From Amorphophallus konjac (taxonomy: Eukaryota; Streptophyta; Magnoliopsida; Alismatales; Araceae), in contig CM040117.1 of the NCBI GenBank assembly GCA_022559845.1, positions 148,246,732-148,310,731 of the forward strand: a stretch of 64,000 nt of DNA. The letters run 5' to 3'. Under the pieces are notes generated by a model, which saw only the letters and a list, made by a program, of their open reading frames with translations, made no database searches and was not told the DNA's origin. The position numbers and the translations under genes were made by a program. This document shows, in pieces, positions 34,002 to 46,633 of this stretch (positions within the stretch are counted from its first letter, which is position 1; every line of letters begins with the position of its first letter).

Positions 34002-37000
34002 TGTCACGCCCTGAGCGCGGAAGATACTCAGATTACTTGACGCGTCTATATAGATCGTGTCATTAAAGCGATAAAAATTTTGCCATACATAATTACGGAG
34101 TGCGTAAATGACTAATAAAATCAAATAATCCCAATAGTCCAAGTGATGATTATTTGATTAACCAAAGGAATTAAAGATAGTCCATGATAAATTCCAAATT
34201 TAGAAAGCCAAACATTAGGCTACATGTCTGAACAAAGTTTATACCACTAACTGACATAGCTGGGAGTACAAGGTAGACTCAAATAAATTCAAAAGACACG
34301 ACTAGCTAATGATAGGTGATTGGCATTCTAGCACTCTTCACTCGGTCTCAATCCCATTCTTGTCGCTATCTGAATCATCTGAAAATGTTAGGAAGCAACT
34401 GGATGAGCGAATCGCTCAGTAGGAATTACATCTCAAATTCGAGCAATCTTTACATAATTTACAATTTGCATGTATTATCAGTATGGCTATGCATGACGTA
34501 CGTATAAGAAAATCAGGTATACAGATAAATCTAGGCATGATGAACAATAAGAGATCAAGAACTGTATTAAGAGAGTATATCAAGATTTCAAGTATTTGAC
34601 AAGCAGTATTTTCAAGAATTTACAGATGTAAATGCCACTTCGAGGCAAGCAAGGATTCGTGTACAAGTATGAACGCAAGTACGAGAATGAACTCATGTAC
34701 AAGTATATCTCAGGTACGAGCAAGTAAAAATTCACTTCAAGCAAGTAATGTCAAGTACATATCAGTAGAATTGGCTATTTTAGTCAAGCAAGTATTTTGC
34801 CCTTTCTCGGGCCACAAGTCAAGTATTGCTCGTCCCGGGCCACGCAAGTCAAGTAAGTAAGGAGAGAGAGAGTAGGGGTGGAGTGTCTCAAGTCAAGCAA
34901 GTACTCCGGTGCAATGCTAAACACCGTGGTCAATAAACTCTCATGGGCACAAGTACCTTCGGGTGCTCCTCCCAGGACCAGACCGGGCCCTATATGCACA
35001 GCATTTCATGTATTACCTTTGACATCCACTCGTTTATAGCCAATATGGAATTTCAAGAATTAAGAAACTTAGTATTACAGATGAGATTAACTAGTCATTT
35101 GGTTATGGAGAACTCTAGAAGTGGCCCCTATAGGCTCAAGAGGTGGCTCCCGTCGTGTAGCACTTTGCGTCATACGGCCTCAAGAGGTGGCTCCCACAAC
35201 GTAGCACTTTACTCTGCATGGCACTTAGCTCCAACACTCCCAAATGGTAGTTTAAGAGGTTCAAGGTTTGATCATGTAGGATATACACAGTAGATTTTTC
35301 ATGGAATAGAAATTCAAGAACTCATAATACGCAGGAGTATGGATTAGGGTTGTGTTTACACAAATCACGAGATAGATCAAGATCAGAAGCAGTAATCGAT
35401 GAGTTGGCATCTGGGGGTTTGCCAATCTTTCAAATTTTCAATTTTTTGAATTTTATATATATATATATATATATATATCAAATTGGCACCCTCCAGGGAG
35501 TCTTCATTTAATTGAAGACGACCTGGCCGCTGTCATTTAAGTAATTGGCGCCTTGGCTTGGGGCGCCAATTTCAGAGGGTATTTTTTTTGAATGTATATA
35601 TATAATTAAAGAACAGTCTTCAATTAATTGAAGACTTGCTGGCTGCCGCTATTTGATGATTTTAAGACTTGCTGGCTACCGCTATTTAACGAATTGAAGA
35701 CTTGTTGGCTGTCGCTATTTAACGAATTGAAGACTTGCTGGCTGCTGCTATTTAACGAATTGAAGACTTTGTGAGTAGTCTTCATTTAATTGAAGACTCT
35801 CCGGGGTGTCTTCAATTTAAGTACAGGTTCAACTAATTGATGACACTGCGTAGGGTCACCAATTGAGTTGTCTTTCAAGTAGGTTGTGCTTCGTATCAGA
35901 ATGGTACACTCTGTGATACAAGCTACTATTCATTTTTCCAAAGTTTCTCCGAATCAGAATCCAAAGACATGGTCAGGTGGTGAAAAATCTCAGGGTCACC
36001 GAAGTATATTCAGGCAAAATTTTTGTGATTCAGTTTAATAGTTATAGATTTTTGAATGCGTTGATTTATTAATTACTGAAAATTCCAAAAAATAGAATTG
36101 ACGTCATTGCACATGTCTTCAATTAATTGACGACCATGCGCGGCGTCTTCAATTCTGAAATTGGCGCCCTGGTCAGGGGCGCCATTTACAGATGGTTGGT
36201 CAATATTCATCAGTATAAAGTTTCTCCGAATCAGAAAGTAAGAATACGTGCAGGTAGGGAAAAATGTCAGGATTCCAAAAACATGTTCATGTACAAATTT
36301 CATGCTTTAGTTTGATAGTTATGGATTTTTGAATGTGTTGAATTATTAATTACTAGCAATTGTGGAAATGGAAATGACGACACTGCGAAGTGTCTTCATT
36401 TAATTGGCGCCCCCTGAGGGGTCTTCAATTTGGTAATTGGCGCCCCCTAAGGGGTCTTCAATTTGGTAATTGGCGCCCTGGTCTGGGGCACCATTTACCT
36501 GAGAGCTGGCCCTCTCGTGTTTTTAAAACATGCAAGTATTTGGTGTACAAAGGTTCTATACTAAGGTTTAAAACATGATTATTAAGTCTATAAAACTTGT
36601 GTAATAAAATATGTTCAAAAACTCATGAAATCATACTTAACAGACTATGTTCAACTCATAAAGATCATGGTAACAGTATGTATAAAATCATATGCGACAG
36701 GTGTAACATGCTATTAAGATATGTATAACATGGTATATACATGGTTATTGCTTGATCATGGTAACGCCAGATGATATATAGCATGATTGACGAGTTAATC
36801 GAACTCTAAGCATGCATCAGTTAACCTATTTAGCTACTAGTTAGGCAAGGATTTGAGAACAGCTACCTTTTGTCGTGAGTTACGAGGTTCAGAATAAAGA
36901 AGTTACAGCAGGATCGCAGTAGGATGTAGACTCGGGAAGAAGACGCTCCTTCAGCACTGATGGCGACAGTAGCCTCTGTCAGTGCTACGGAGGGGATTAG

Positions 37001-37739
37001 TTATAGGGAATCGCAAAGCATTGGTTTATTGCTTTGCGGGTCCTGCTGAGTAGGCATGGGGTTTGCCAGCTAAAATGAGGTTGTTCGTGCCTCAACCTTC
37101 TAGAAACACGGATGAAATGACGCCATTGTAAGGGATCGTTCATTAATATAGGTGGTACTATTCACGTAAATGACGCCTTGCATGAGGGCATCATTAGTCT
37201 AGGTGGCATTATTGATGAGAATGACGCCCTTGCAAGAGGGCGTTAAATGTTAGATAATTCTACCACATTTATGTGTTAGCCTTCATGGTGTATCTCTACA
37301 TATTAACATTTTAGTGGAAATAGTGGCCCCAAGGGAAAATGGTGCCTCTTCATCTAGTCTTCAATTTGCTTGGTTGGAAAAGGTGGAAACCAGTTACGTA
37401 CAACCCATGGCCCATGTGTTAAAGTTGGTCTTGCACTTTTATATAATAACCCCTTCATGGTTTGGCTCTTTATACAAAGCCTCTCATTATAAGATTCTTT
37501 AGGAAAAGTACACTACGTACTATGCATAAAGTTGGATTGCACATTTATATGCTAGCCCCCATGAGGTTTGGCTCTTTACATAAAGCCTTCATGTTTCTTT
37601 ATGGCATAAGGTGAGGTTGGTTTGTATATTTATGTTATAGTCCTTGGGAGGTTGGGTTCTTTATGTAAGACCTTCATGTATGATTTCTTTTAGGAAGAAG
37701 TTTTAAATTTACTCAAAGGTATTTATCGGGGGTGCTACA
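34002..37739 (-). repeat. Tekay-2 3' LTR
   Basis: 3738 bp, minus-strand TGTAGCACC to GGGCGTGACA. It contains a (TA)n run (about 35453-35478), four 33-bp tandem repeats, palindromes such as GTCTTCAATTAATTGAAGAC, GGCGCC-armed dyads (36163-36183), and three ACGCC..GGCGT dyads at 37120, 37173 and 37224. The last of these, ACGCCCTTGCAAGAGGGCGT, is nearly a perfect palindrome. It is adjacent to the polypurine tract at 37740-37752 (minus strand AAGTAGGGGAGGG). Confidence 0.93.
35627..35758. repeat. 33-bp tandem repeat, 4 copies (left LTR)
   Basis: Units begin ATTGAAGACTTGCTGGCTG and end CGCTATTTAACGA. Exactly 132 bp, four units with a few substitutions. The homologous array in the other LTR has five units. 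Confidence 0.9.
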
Positions 37740-37779
37740 CCCTCCCCTACTTAAAAGAATTTGGTCCCCAAATTCAACT

Positions 37780-40700
37780 GTACTATGCGGGAATAGGAAA
37801 GGTGCAGAGTACTTACAATTAGAATAACTCTGAAAATCTCCTCTTCATAGATTCTTCAGTTTCCCAGGAAGCTTCTTGTTCTAAGCATCAATTCCATTGG
37901 ATTTTCACCATAGGGATCGTCTTGTTCTTTTGAACTCGAACTTCTCGGTCGAGGATCTTCATTGGCCTCTGCTTGTAGGTAAGGTCCTTCTGTACCACCA
38001 AATCATTGTGGCCAATGACATGGAAAGGATCGTGCACATATTTCTTCAGCATAGAAACATGAAACACGTTGTGCACTTTTGACAGTTGCAGAGGTAGGGC
38101 GATGCGATAAGCCACCTCGCCTACCCTTTCCAGCACTTCGAATAGACCAATAAACCTTGGTGTTAGTTTGCCCTTAACACCGAATCTTCTAATGCCTCGA
38201 CCGGGAGATACCTTGAGGAAAACATGATCTCCAACTTGAAATTCCAGATCTCACCTTCTGTTATCAGCATAAGATTTCTGCCTGGACTGTGCTATCCTTA
38301 ACCTTTCTCTAATGAGGTGTATCTTCTCGGTAGAATCTCGTACCATGTCTGGGCCTAGAATTTGTTTTTCACCGACTTCATCCCAACATATAGGAGATCG
38401 GCAACTCCTGCCATATAACACCTCAAAAGGTGCCATTTGTATACTGACTTGATAGCTGTTGTTGTATGCAAATTCGGTTAGTGGTAAGTGGTCATGCCAG
38501 CTTCTGCCGAAGTCTATAATGCATGCTCTCAACATATCTTCCACAACTTGATTTATCCTCTCGATCTGTCCATCTATCTGGGGATGGAAAGTAGTACTAT
38601 AGTTGAGTTTCATCCCCAGAGAGTGTTGTAGGCTCTTCTAGAAATGAGAGGTGAAGCGCCGGTCTCGATCAGATACGATCAAGACGGGAACTCCATGCAA
38701 TCTAACCATCTCCTTAATATACAGGGCAGCAAGTACGTCGACTGACCATCAGCTTTTGATGGGTAAGAAATGGGCCGATTTAGTTAGTCGGTCGATAACT
38801 ACCCAAATTCCATCATACCCGCCCCTAGACTTGGGCAAACCCGTGATAAAGTCCATGCCAATGTCTTCTCACTTCCACTTGGGAATATCTAGCGGATGTA
38901 GCTTTCCGGTGGGTTTTGATGTTCCGCCTTCACTTGTTGGCATGTGAGGCAACGAGATACAAAGTCTGCTACCTTCTTTTCATGTTAGGCCACCAGAAAG
39001 TTCTTTTCAAATCTTGGTACATCTTAGTGGCTCCAAGGTGGACCGTGTACCTCGATCGATGAGCTTCTTCAAGAATATTTTTCTTCAATTCGGGATAGTC
39101 GGGCACACATGTCCGTTCATGAAATAACAGTCTGCCATCAGGTGCTAGCTTGAAATCAAGTCTCTCATCCAGCTTGCTCTTTATCTCCACTAGTGAGGGA
39201 TCTTCTTCGTGTAGCTTCTTGATTTCAGGTAGTAAATCTGGATGTAGGCTCATATGAGATAGAATAATACACATGTTCTTCTCTTCTGTGCTGATATCAA
39301 GCTCAGAGAATTTCTCCAGCAACTTCCATTCTTATATCATACAGTTGGCCAATATTATTCTCATCTTTCGACTAAGGGCATCAGCTATGGAATTACCCTT
39401 ACCAGGATGGTACTGTATAGTGAAGTCAAAATCCTTGAGATACTCGAGTCAACGCCTTTGCCGCATGTTCAGCTCCTTTTGGGAGAATAAGTACTTGAGG
39501 CTTTTATGATCGGAGTATACAGTGAATTATTCTCCATAGAGATAATGTCTCCAGATCTTCAAGGCAAATACTACCGCGGCCAGTTCTAAGTCATGAACCA
39601 GGTAGTTCTCTTCATGTTTCTTCAATTGTCGGGAAGAGTATGCAATGACTCTTCCATTCTGCATCAATACACATCCGAGGCCAATACCCAAAGCATCGGT
39701 ATATACCTCGTATTTTTCTCCTTCAATTGGTAATGATAAGACTGGAGCAGTGGTCAAGAGATCCTTCAAAGTTTGGAAACCCTTATCACAGTCTTCATTC
39801 CACTCATAAGGCACTTCCTTACGGGTTAACCTGGTCAGAGGAACAACAATCTTGGAGAAGTCCTTGATAAAACGCCGGTAGTAACCAGCTAGACCCAAGA
39901 AGCTTCGAATTTCCATTGCATTTGTGGGTCCTTCCCAGTTCTTCACGGCTTCGACCTTTGATGGGTCAACAACAATTCCGTTCTTCGAAATGATATGGCC
40001 TAAGAAGGATACTTCCTCGAGCCAGAACTAGCATTTGCTGAATTTGGCATATAGCTTGTTTTAGCTTAATATCTGTAGTGCCTTCTTGAGATGTTCTTCA
40101 TGATCCTCTTCGGTCTTGGAATAGATCAGAATATCATCAATAAAGACCACAATGAATTGGTCTAAGTAGGGCCTGAATATGTTGTTCATTAATTGCATAA
40201 AAGTTACGGGGGTATTTGTTAGTCCAAAAGGCATAACAGTAAATTTATAATGCCCATACCTGCTTCGGAATGCAGTTTTATGAATGTCTTCTTCTTTGAT
40301 CTTCAATTGGTGGTAACCAGAACGAAGATCAATCTTGGAGAAATATGAAGCTCCGGATAACTGATCGAACAGCTCGTCAATCCTCGGTAGCGGGTATTTG
40401 TTCTTGATTGTAAGGTGATTTAGCTGCCGATAATCGATGCATAGTCTCATCGATTTGTCCTTCTTTTTGACGAACAGCACGGGTGCTCCCCAAGGGGAAA
40501 TACTCGGCCTGATGAAACCCTTTTTCAATAACTCCATTAGTTACTCTTTTAGTTCTTTCAGCTCAGTAGGGGACATTCTGTATGGTGCCTTGGAAACAGG
40601 ACCAGCACCAGGGACAAGGTCGATTGTGAACGACACTTCCCTTTCCGGGGATAAGCCGGGTAAATATTCTGGAAAAATATCTGAAAAATCCCGAATTACA

Positions 40701-42171
40701 CGGATGTCTTCAAGTTTAACCTTCTTGACTTCCGTAGCAGTCACGAATGCTATGAAAGCCATGCATCCCTTATCCATAAGCTTCCTAGCTCGGAGTGCTG
40801 ATATAAGAAGTGATTTACTCTGAGGGCTGTTGTAAACTAGCTCTGGGAAATCCATGAAAGTTACCTTGCCATGCCGGCAATCTACAGTTGCTTGGTATGT
40901 GGATAACCAGTCAGCACCTAGTATGACATCATAACCCTTCATATCTAGGCATATCAGGTCAGCAGGTAAATTGCTTCCCTTAATCATCACTTCACAATTT
41001 GGATAGTGATAAGTGATATCAGACTCATTCCCAAGAGGTGTAGATATGACCAAATCTAACAGTTCATGTTTCTTAGAAAATGAAGCAGCAAAGTTCTTGG
41101 AAACGAATAAATGAGTTGCTCCGGTATCAAATAAAACTTGAGCAGTTTTTGAACAAATAGTGAGAGTACCTTCTATAATTCTGCCTTTAGTGGGTTCCGT
41201 CTCTCGGAGAGCTTGCAGACGGCCTTGTTTCTTTACCGGACGCTTCTTGTCTTTGGTGTCTTGCTCCTTCATCAGTGGACAGTCTGCGATTCGATGTTCT
41301 CGACTCCCGCATCGAAGACAAGCTCCTAACTTCCTCCAGCATTCCTCGGTCTTATGACCAGCTTTATCACAATACTTGCAAATCTCCTTTGAGGGTGTGG
41401 CGGTGGATAATGGCATGTCAATCTTCTGGAATTTCTTTTCCTTGGAGGGCTCCCCTCCCATGAAGAACCTTTTCTTGTTGAATGATTGTTTGAATTTTCC
41501 TGGGCTTGTGACGGGTTCCTTCTTGTCTCTTCCTCGGATTCTCTCAGATAATTCGGTGGCGTCTTCTAGCAGTTGGGCGCGTTGAACTATCTCCTAATAG
41601 GCTTGGATGTCCATCGGTGCAAGTTGTGTAATATAATGGGGCCGAAGCCCGTAGAGGAACCTTCTCGCTTTCATCTTTTCCGTACACACCAGGTGAGGTG
41701 CATACTTCGACAATCTTGAAAACTGGGCCTCATATTCGGCCACATTCAAGTCCCGTTGTTTTAGAACGGTGAATTCTGCGGCCTTCTTCTCCTGGATATG
41801 GTCAGGGAAGTACTTGTTGTTGAAATGCTCCATGAATTCATCCCATGTGACATGGTATTCTGGCAGTGTTGCTTCTATGGATTCCCACCAGCATCGAGCG
41901 TCCCGCTCCAGTTGGAATATGGCCAGTAAAACCTTCTCCTCGTCCATGCATTGCATTACACGGAAGATTCATTCCATCTCCTTTAGCCAATTCTCGACAT
42001 CCTCGGGTTCGGACGAACTCGTGAACCTCGGTGAGCTCATGTTACGGAAACTCCTGTGGAGATCACCCGCTCCACGGTTTGCTCCGCCTTGGGCCACTTG
42101 CTGTAGTGCCTGTCTAAGGCCCTGGACGGTGCGCTGCATCTCGCGCCATTGTGCTCTTTCCGCAGCCATGA
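37780..42171 (-). pseudogene. Tekay-2 gag-pol
   Basis: Gag starts at 42169 (MAAERAQWREMQ) with the capsid-type region (DARCWWESIEATLPEY, FPDHIQEKKAAEF) and a zinc knuckle (CLRCGSREHRIADCP). Protease keeps the catalytic FDTGATHLFVS near 41120. RT has the [10 protein letters not shown] loop near 40125, followed by RNase H ([24 protein letters not shown]), integrase, and a chromodomain remnant (ILDREVRVQKNKTIPMVK) near 37900-37970. Stops interrupt it at 41969-41971, 41594-41596, 40541-40543 and 40061-40063, and more lie in RNase H and integrase. Apart from these, gag and pol share one frame through protease, as is usual in this clade. Confidence 0.9.
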
Positions 42172-42383
42172 TCCTACAAAAGAGTTTAAGTATGATAAAG
42201 ATCGGGTTTTCTTATAAGGTCAAAAGTCATTATAGAACTTATCCCATGGCTCTATCCATCTCACCGGGTAAGGTATATCTATCCTCGGACTCAAGTTTTT
42301 ACCTAGATTTCAATCATGACTGCAAAAAAAAAAAAATATCTAACCTTTTATTTCTTCTAGTTTTCCCTAGGTTTGAAAACCTA

Positions 42384-42396
42384 GGCTCTGATACCA
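42384..42396 (-). other. Primer binding site, initiator Met tRNA (Tekay-2)
   Basis: Plus strand GGCTCTGATACCA, minus strand TGGTATCAGAGCC, seven nt from the LTR edge at 42404. Confidence 0.9.
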
Positions 42397-43502
42397 TGAA
42401 GACTGTCATGCCCCGAGCGCGGAAGATACTCGGATTATGTGACGCGTTTATATAGATCGTGTCATTAGAGTGATAAAAATTTTGCCATACATAATTACGG
42501 AGTGTGCAAATGACTAATAAAATCTAATAATCTCAATAGTCCAAGTGATGATTATTTGATTAACCAAAGGAATTAAAGCTATTACATGACAAATTCCAAA
42601 TTTAGAAAGCCAAACATTAGGCTACATGCCTTAACAAAGTTTATACCACTAACTGACATAGCTGGGAGTACAAGGTAGACTCAAATAAATTCAAAAGACA
42701 CGACTAGCTAATGATAGGTGATTGGCGTTCTAGCACTCTTCACTCGGTCTCAATCCCATTCTTGTCGCTATCCGAATCACCTGAAATTGTTAGGAAGCAA
42801 CTGGATGAGCGAATCACTCAGTATGAATTACATCTCAAATTCGAGCAATCTTTACGTGATTTATAATTTGCATGTATTATCAGTATGGCTATGCATGACG
42901 TACGTATAAGAAAATCAGGTATATAGATAAATCTAGGCATGATGAACAATAAGAGATCAAGAACTGTATTAAGAGAGTATATCAAGATGTCAAGTACTTG
43001 ACAAGCAGTATTTTCAAGAATTTACAGATGTAAATGCCACTTCGGGACAAGTAGGGATTTGTGTATAAGTATGAACGCAAGTACGAGAATGAACTCATGT
43101 ACAAGTATATCTCATGTACGAGTAAGTAAAAATTCAATTCAAGCAAGTAATGTCAAGTACGTATCAGTAGAATTGGCTATTTTAGTCAAGCAAGTATTTT
43201 ACCCTTTCTCGGGCCACAAGTCAACTATTGCCCGTCCCGGGCCACGCAAGTCAAGTAAGTAAGGAGAGAGAGTGTAGGGGTGGAGTGTCTCAAGTCAAGG
43301 AAGTACTCCGGTGCAATGCTAAACACCGTGGTTAATAAACACCCATGGGCACAAGTACCTTCGGGTGCTCCTCCCAGGACCAGACCAGGCCCTATATGCA
43401 CAGCATTTCATGTATTACCTTTGACATCCACTCATTTATAGCCAATATGGAATTTCAAGAATTAAGAAACTTAGTATTACAGATGAGATTAACTAGTCAT
43501 TT

Positions 43503-43773
43503 TGTAAGGCCCGTGCCTTAACGGATCTTTAGTGGTTCGGACCCAGAATCCATGTGGTAATTTTCGGCTATTTTTCTGGATTTTTAGGAATTTTTCTGGC
43601 ATCTTTCGGGAATTAATCGAAATTATTCAAATTTAATCCCGGAATAAATGTATATCCCTATTTCAAAAAGGGCATAAATGTAATTTTGCTTAATTGAGGG
43701 TTAAAATGCAATTTGAGTTAAATTTTCAAAAAAAATATTTTATAAAAATATCACTCGATCTCTCTCTCCCCTC

Positions 43774-43805
<32 letters not shown>

Positions 43806-45934
43806 CTCTCGCGATCTCTCTCCCTCTTTGGGCTCTGGGTCCGTCCGGGCCACTGCAGGTGTCGAGGGAGGTACCATTGGGGAGCTGGCGACGAGTGGAG
43901 CGCGGTGACGTAAGTTTCATCTCGAACCGCGGAGCGAGGTGACGGGATCGGGCGATTGAAGGCGCGGTGGTTTACGGCTCGTGCGCGCGCCGGACGCCGT
44001 TTTCGTCGCGATCGAAGTAGGGGGATGGAATCCCTACGTCGCTAGGATCATTTCAGTACCTCATGCATCATGATCCGAGGTCATTTTCCTAGATTTCTGT
44101 GCATTTCCCCATGTTAGCCTATTTTCATTTAAATTGTTCAAATCAATTGTTATAGGCTTCATTTTCAGTTTTAATAGCATGTGTGGTTGTGGAATGGCCG
44201 TCTGGCATGGCAGCTTTTGTTTTTATCAGTTTTTCCTGCTAGTTGTAGCCCTCCGGGCGGATTTCCGACCCGGTGAGGGCATGTCCCACCGTGGCGCCGT
44301 TTATGCGGTCGTTAGTGGATCGTTCATTATATGAGCGGTCAGGACCTAACCGTATAACCCCCCCTTGTGCGGCCTATGATACGACCGTTTAAGCCCTGGT
44401 GCGGCTACACTCTAGCCGTTTATCCTTGGTACCATAGGGAGGTACACGAGAACGGCCCAAGTGAAACCGCCCATCCTTGTGGTGCGGCTAGTACCCAACC
44501 GTCCATCTTTGTTGTGCGGTCTATCGTAGGACCGTTTACGCTGTTGACTTTCAATGGCGGTTCGTTGATGCGGTCTTGACCCATCCGTCCATCATAGTAT
44601 CGCGGCCCATTAGGGACCGTTTAACCCTCTTGCGGCCAGTTTCAAACCGCATAACCCCGTGATTCTAGTAGCCGATATAATGGCGCGGCCCAGGCCCAAC
44701 CGTCCAACTCCTTGGCGCGGTCCGGGTGGAACCGTGTGTGTCCAGTTGAGCGGCCAGTCTCAAGCTGTTCAACCCTGTTGCGGCCCGGTTATAACCGTTC
44801 ATCTTTGGCAGCAGTTATTTTTTGGCTTATTATGCGATTTTTAGTAAATATCACCGTGGTTAAATTATTTTCAAAATGATGGCATATTTTAGATCCCAAT
44901 AGAGTAGCTTTTCTTTCCTTGTAATGCAGCCACTAGTGTAGCCCTAAGGCCTTTGAGTTGCCGACCCGCCTGGGGATGGCGGAGGGGTGTTCCCGTCACA
45001 CGGTTTCTAAGCTAGTTTCGTGGGCTCCCGGCCAGCGGTAGTGTCCTGCCGAGGGAGAAAACTAGCTAGAGGGCCTGACTCAGGCAAGAGTCAGTGTGTG
45101 CACACGTAGTCAGAGGCATTGGACTGACACTGACGAGTGTCACTCTGACTAGTCACTTGGTTTGGTACTGTTTACGCGCTTTGCTTGTCGTGTTACAGAC
45201 TGCGAGTGCTTGAGACGCAGTGTAAGCCGTCAGTGAACGCATCTGGTTTCTTCTCCTAGTGGTTGTCATGTTCCCTGTTGCTTGGTTAGTTGAGGCATAT
45301 TCTACTGGTATATTTACTTTCTGTTATTTAAATTTACAGATATTGGCATGTTTTAGCTGTGTGGTTAGATTTTACGGCTTTATGGTGATTATTTTATTCA
45401 TGCCATTGCCTGTTTATTTTAATCAAATGCATGCTCTAATTGCTTTAATTTCGCATGATTGCATGTTTAGCACGATGTAGGGATCCGCGTGACCCCTACT
45501 GAGTCTGGCTGTGACTCACCCTTCTCTTTTCAGGTGAGCCGCGCCCGCCGTCTCCCGGTGTTTCCCGTGTGCTTGGAGACCGTCCTTAGCCGCCAGTAGT
45601 AGACGGGTCGCCTTTTTGGCCTTCTTTTGCACTTTTGCCGGGGTATGCCCCGAGTAGTTGTACTTTTGGACTAGCACTCTTGTGCCTCTGGACTAGTATA
45701 TATGTTAGCACTCTGATTATTTTAAATTTTACTTCCGTACTTCTGTTAACTTTTATTGCTTAATTCAAATATGCGAACGTTTGATTGCAATTCGTTATAC
45801 ATCCCCTCGACAAACTCTACAAACCCTTTAGGGGCCTCATCAGCCTCTTGGGTGGCCTCCCCAGTTCTTGGTATCGGTGTATCGATGTTATCGGTATATC
45901 GGTATATCGGTATCCGGAGCTCTGGGTCGTTACA
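43503..45934 (+). mobile_element. Solo LTR of a different gypsy family
   Basis: TGTAAGGCCCG to GGGTCGTTACA, 2432 bp, with perfect 5-bp target duplication CATTT (43498-43502 and 45935-45939). No internal region is present, so it is the product of LTR-LTR recombination. It contains a (CT)n run (about 43781-43803) and 13 dyad units at 44335-44798. The ends are those of long chromovirus LTRs; orientation is inferred from the GTTACA end. Short frames inside are not genes. Confidence 0.9.
44335..44798 (+). repeat. Thirteen GCGGYC-N8-ACCGT units, each 19-20 nt
   Basis: Examples are GCGGTCAGGACCTAACCGT (44335), GCGGCCTATGATACGACCGT (44369), GCGGCTACACTCTAGCCGT (44401) and GCGGCCCGGTTATAACCGT (44780). 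One unit has ACGG..CCGC, the mirrored arms. Unit length is 19 nt in most and 20 in the rest, arms are conserved, cores are unrelated, and units recur about every 20-60 nt. A TTTAACC or TCCAAC-like tail often follows. Confidence 0.9.
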
Positions 45935-46468
45935 CATTTGGTTATGGAGGACTCTAGAGGTGGCCCCTATAGGCTCAAGAGGTGGCTCTCGTCGTGTAGC
46001 ACTTTGTGCCATACGGCCTCAAGAGGTGGCTCCCACAACGTAGCACTTTGCCCTGCATGGCACTTAGCTCCAACACTCCCAAATGATAGTTTAAGAGGTT
46101 CAAGGTTTGATCATATAGGATATACAAAGTAGATTTTTCATGGAATGGAAATTCAAGAACTCATAATACGCAGGAGTATGGATTAGGGTTGTGTTTGCAC
46201 AAATCACGTGATAGATCAAGATCAGAAGCAGTAATCGATGAGTTGGCATCTGGGGGTTTGCCAATCTTTCAAATTTTTAATTTTTAGAATTTTATATATA
46301 TATCAAATTGGCGCCCTCTAGGGAGTCTTCATTTAATTGAAGACGACCTGGCCGCCGTCATTTAAGTAATTGGCGGCTTGGCTTGGGGCGCCAATTTCAT
46401 AGGGTTTTTTTTTTTGAATGTATATATATAATTAAAGAATTGGCGCCCCTACAAGCAGTCTTCAATTA

Positions 46469-46633
46469 ATTGAAGACTTGTTGGCTGCCGCTATTTGATG
46501 AATTGAAGACTTGCTGGCTGCCGTTATTTAACGAATTGAAGACTTGCTGGCTGCCGCTATTTAACGAATTGCATACTTGCTGGCTGCCGTTATTTAACGA
46601 ATTGAAGACTTGCTGGCTGCCGCTATTTAACGA
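46469..46633. repeat. 33-bp tandem repeat, 5 copies (right LTR)
   Basis: Exactly 165 bp, homologous to 35627-35758 but with one more unit. It is preceded by the 20-nt palindrome GTCTTCAATTAATTGAAGAC (46458-46477). Confidence 0.9.

Noticed and set aside
35627..35758. CRISPR-like regular repeat array
   Set aside because: Units are contiguous 33-bp tandem repeats without unique spacers, inside a plant LTR.
44335..44798. Transcription terminator or REP-like bacterial repeats
   Set aside because: The context is a plant LTR; arms are short and cores variable, with no T-run following the units.
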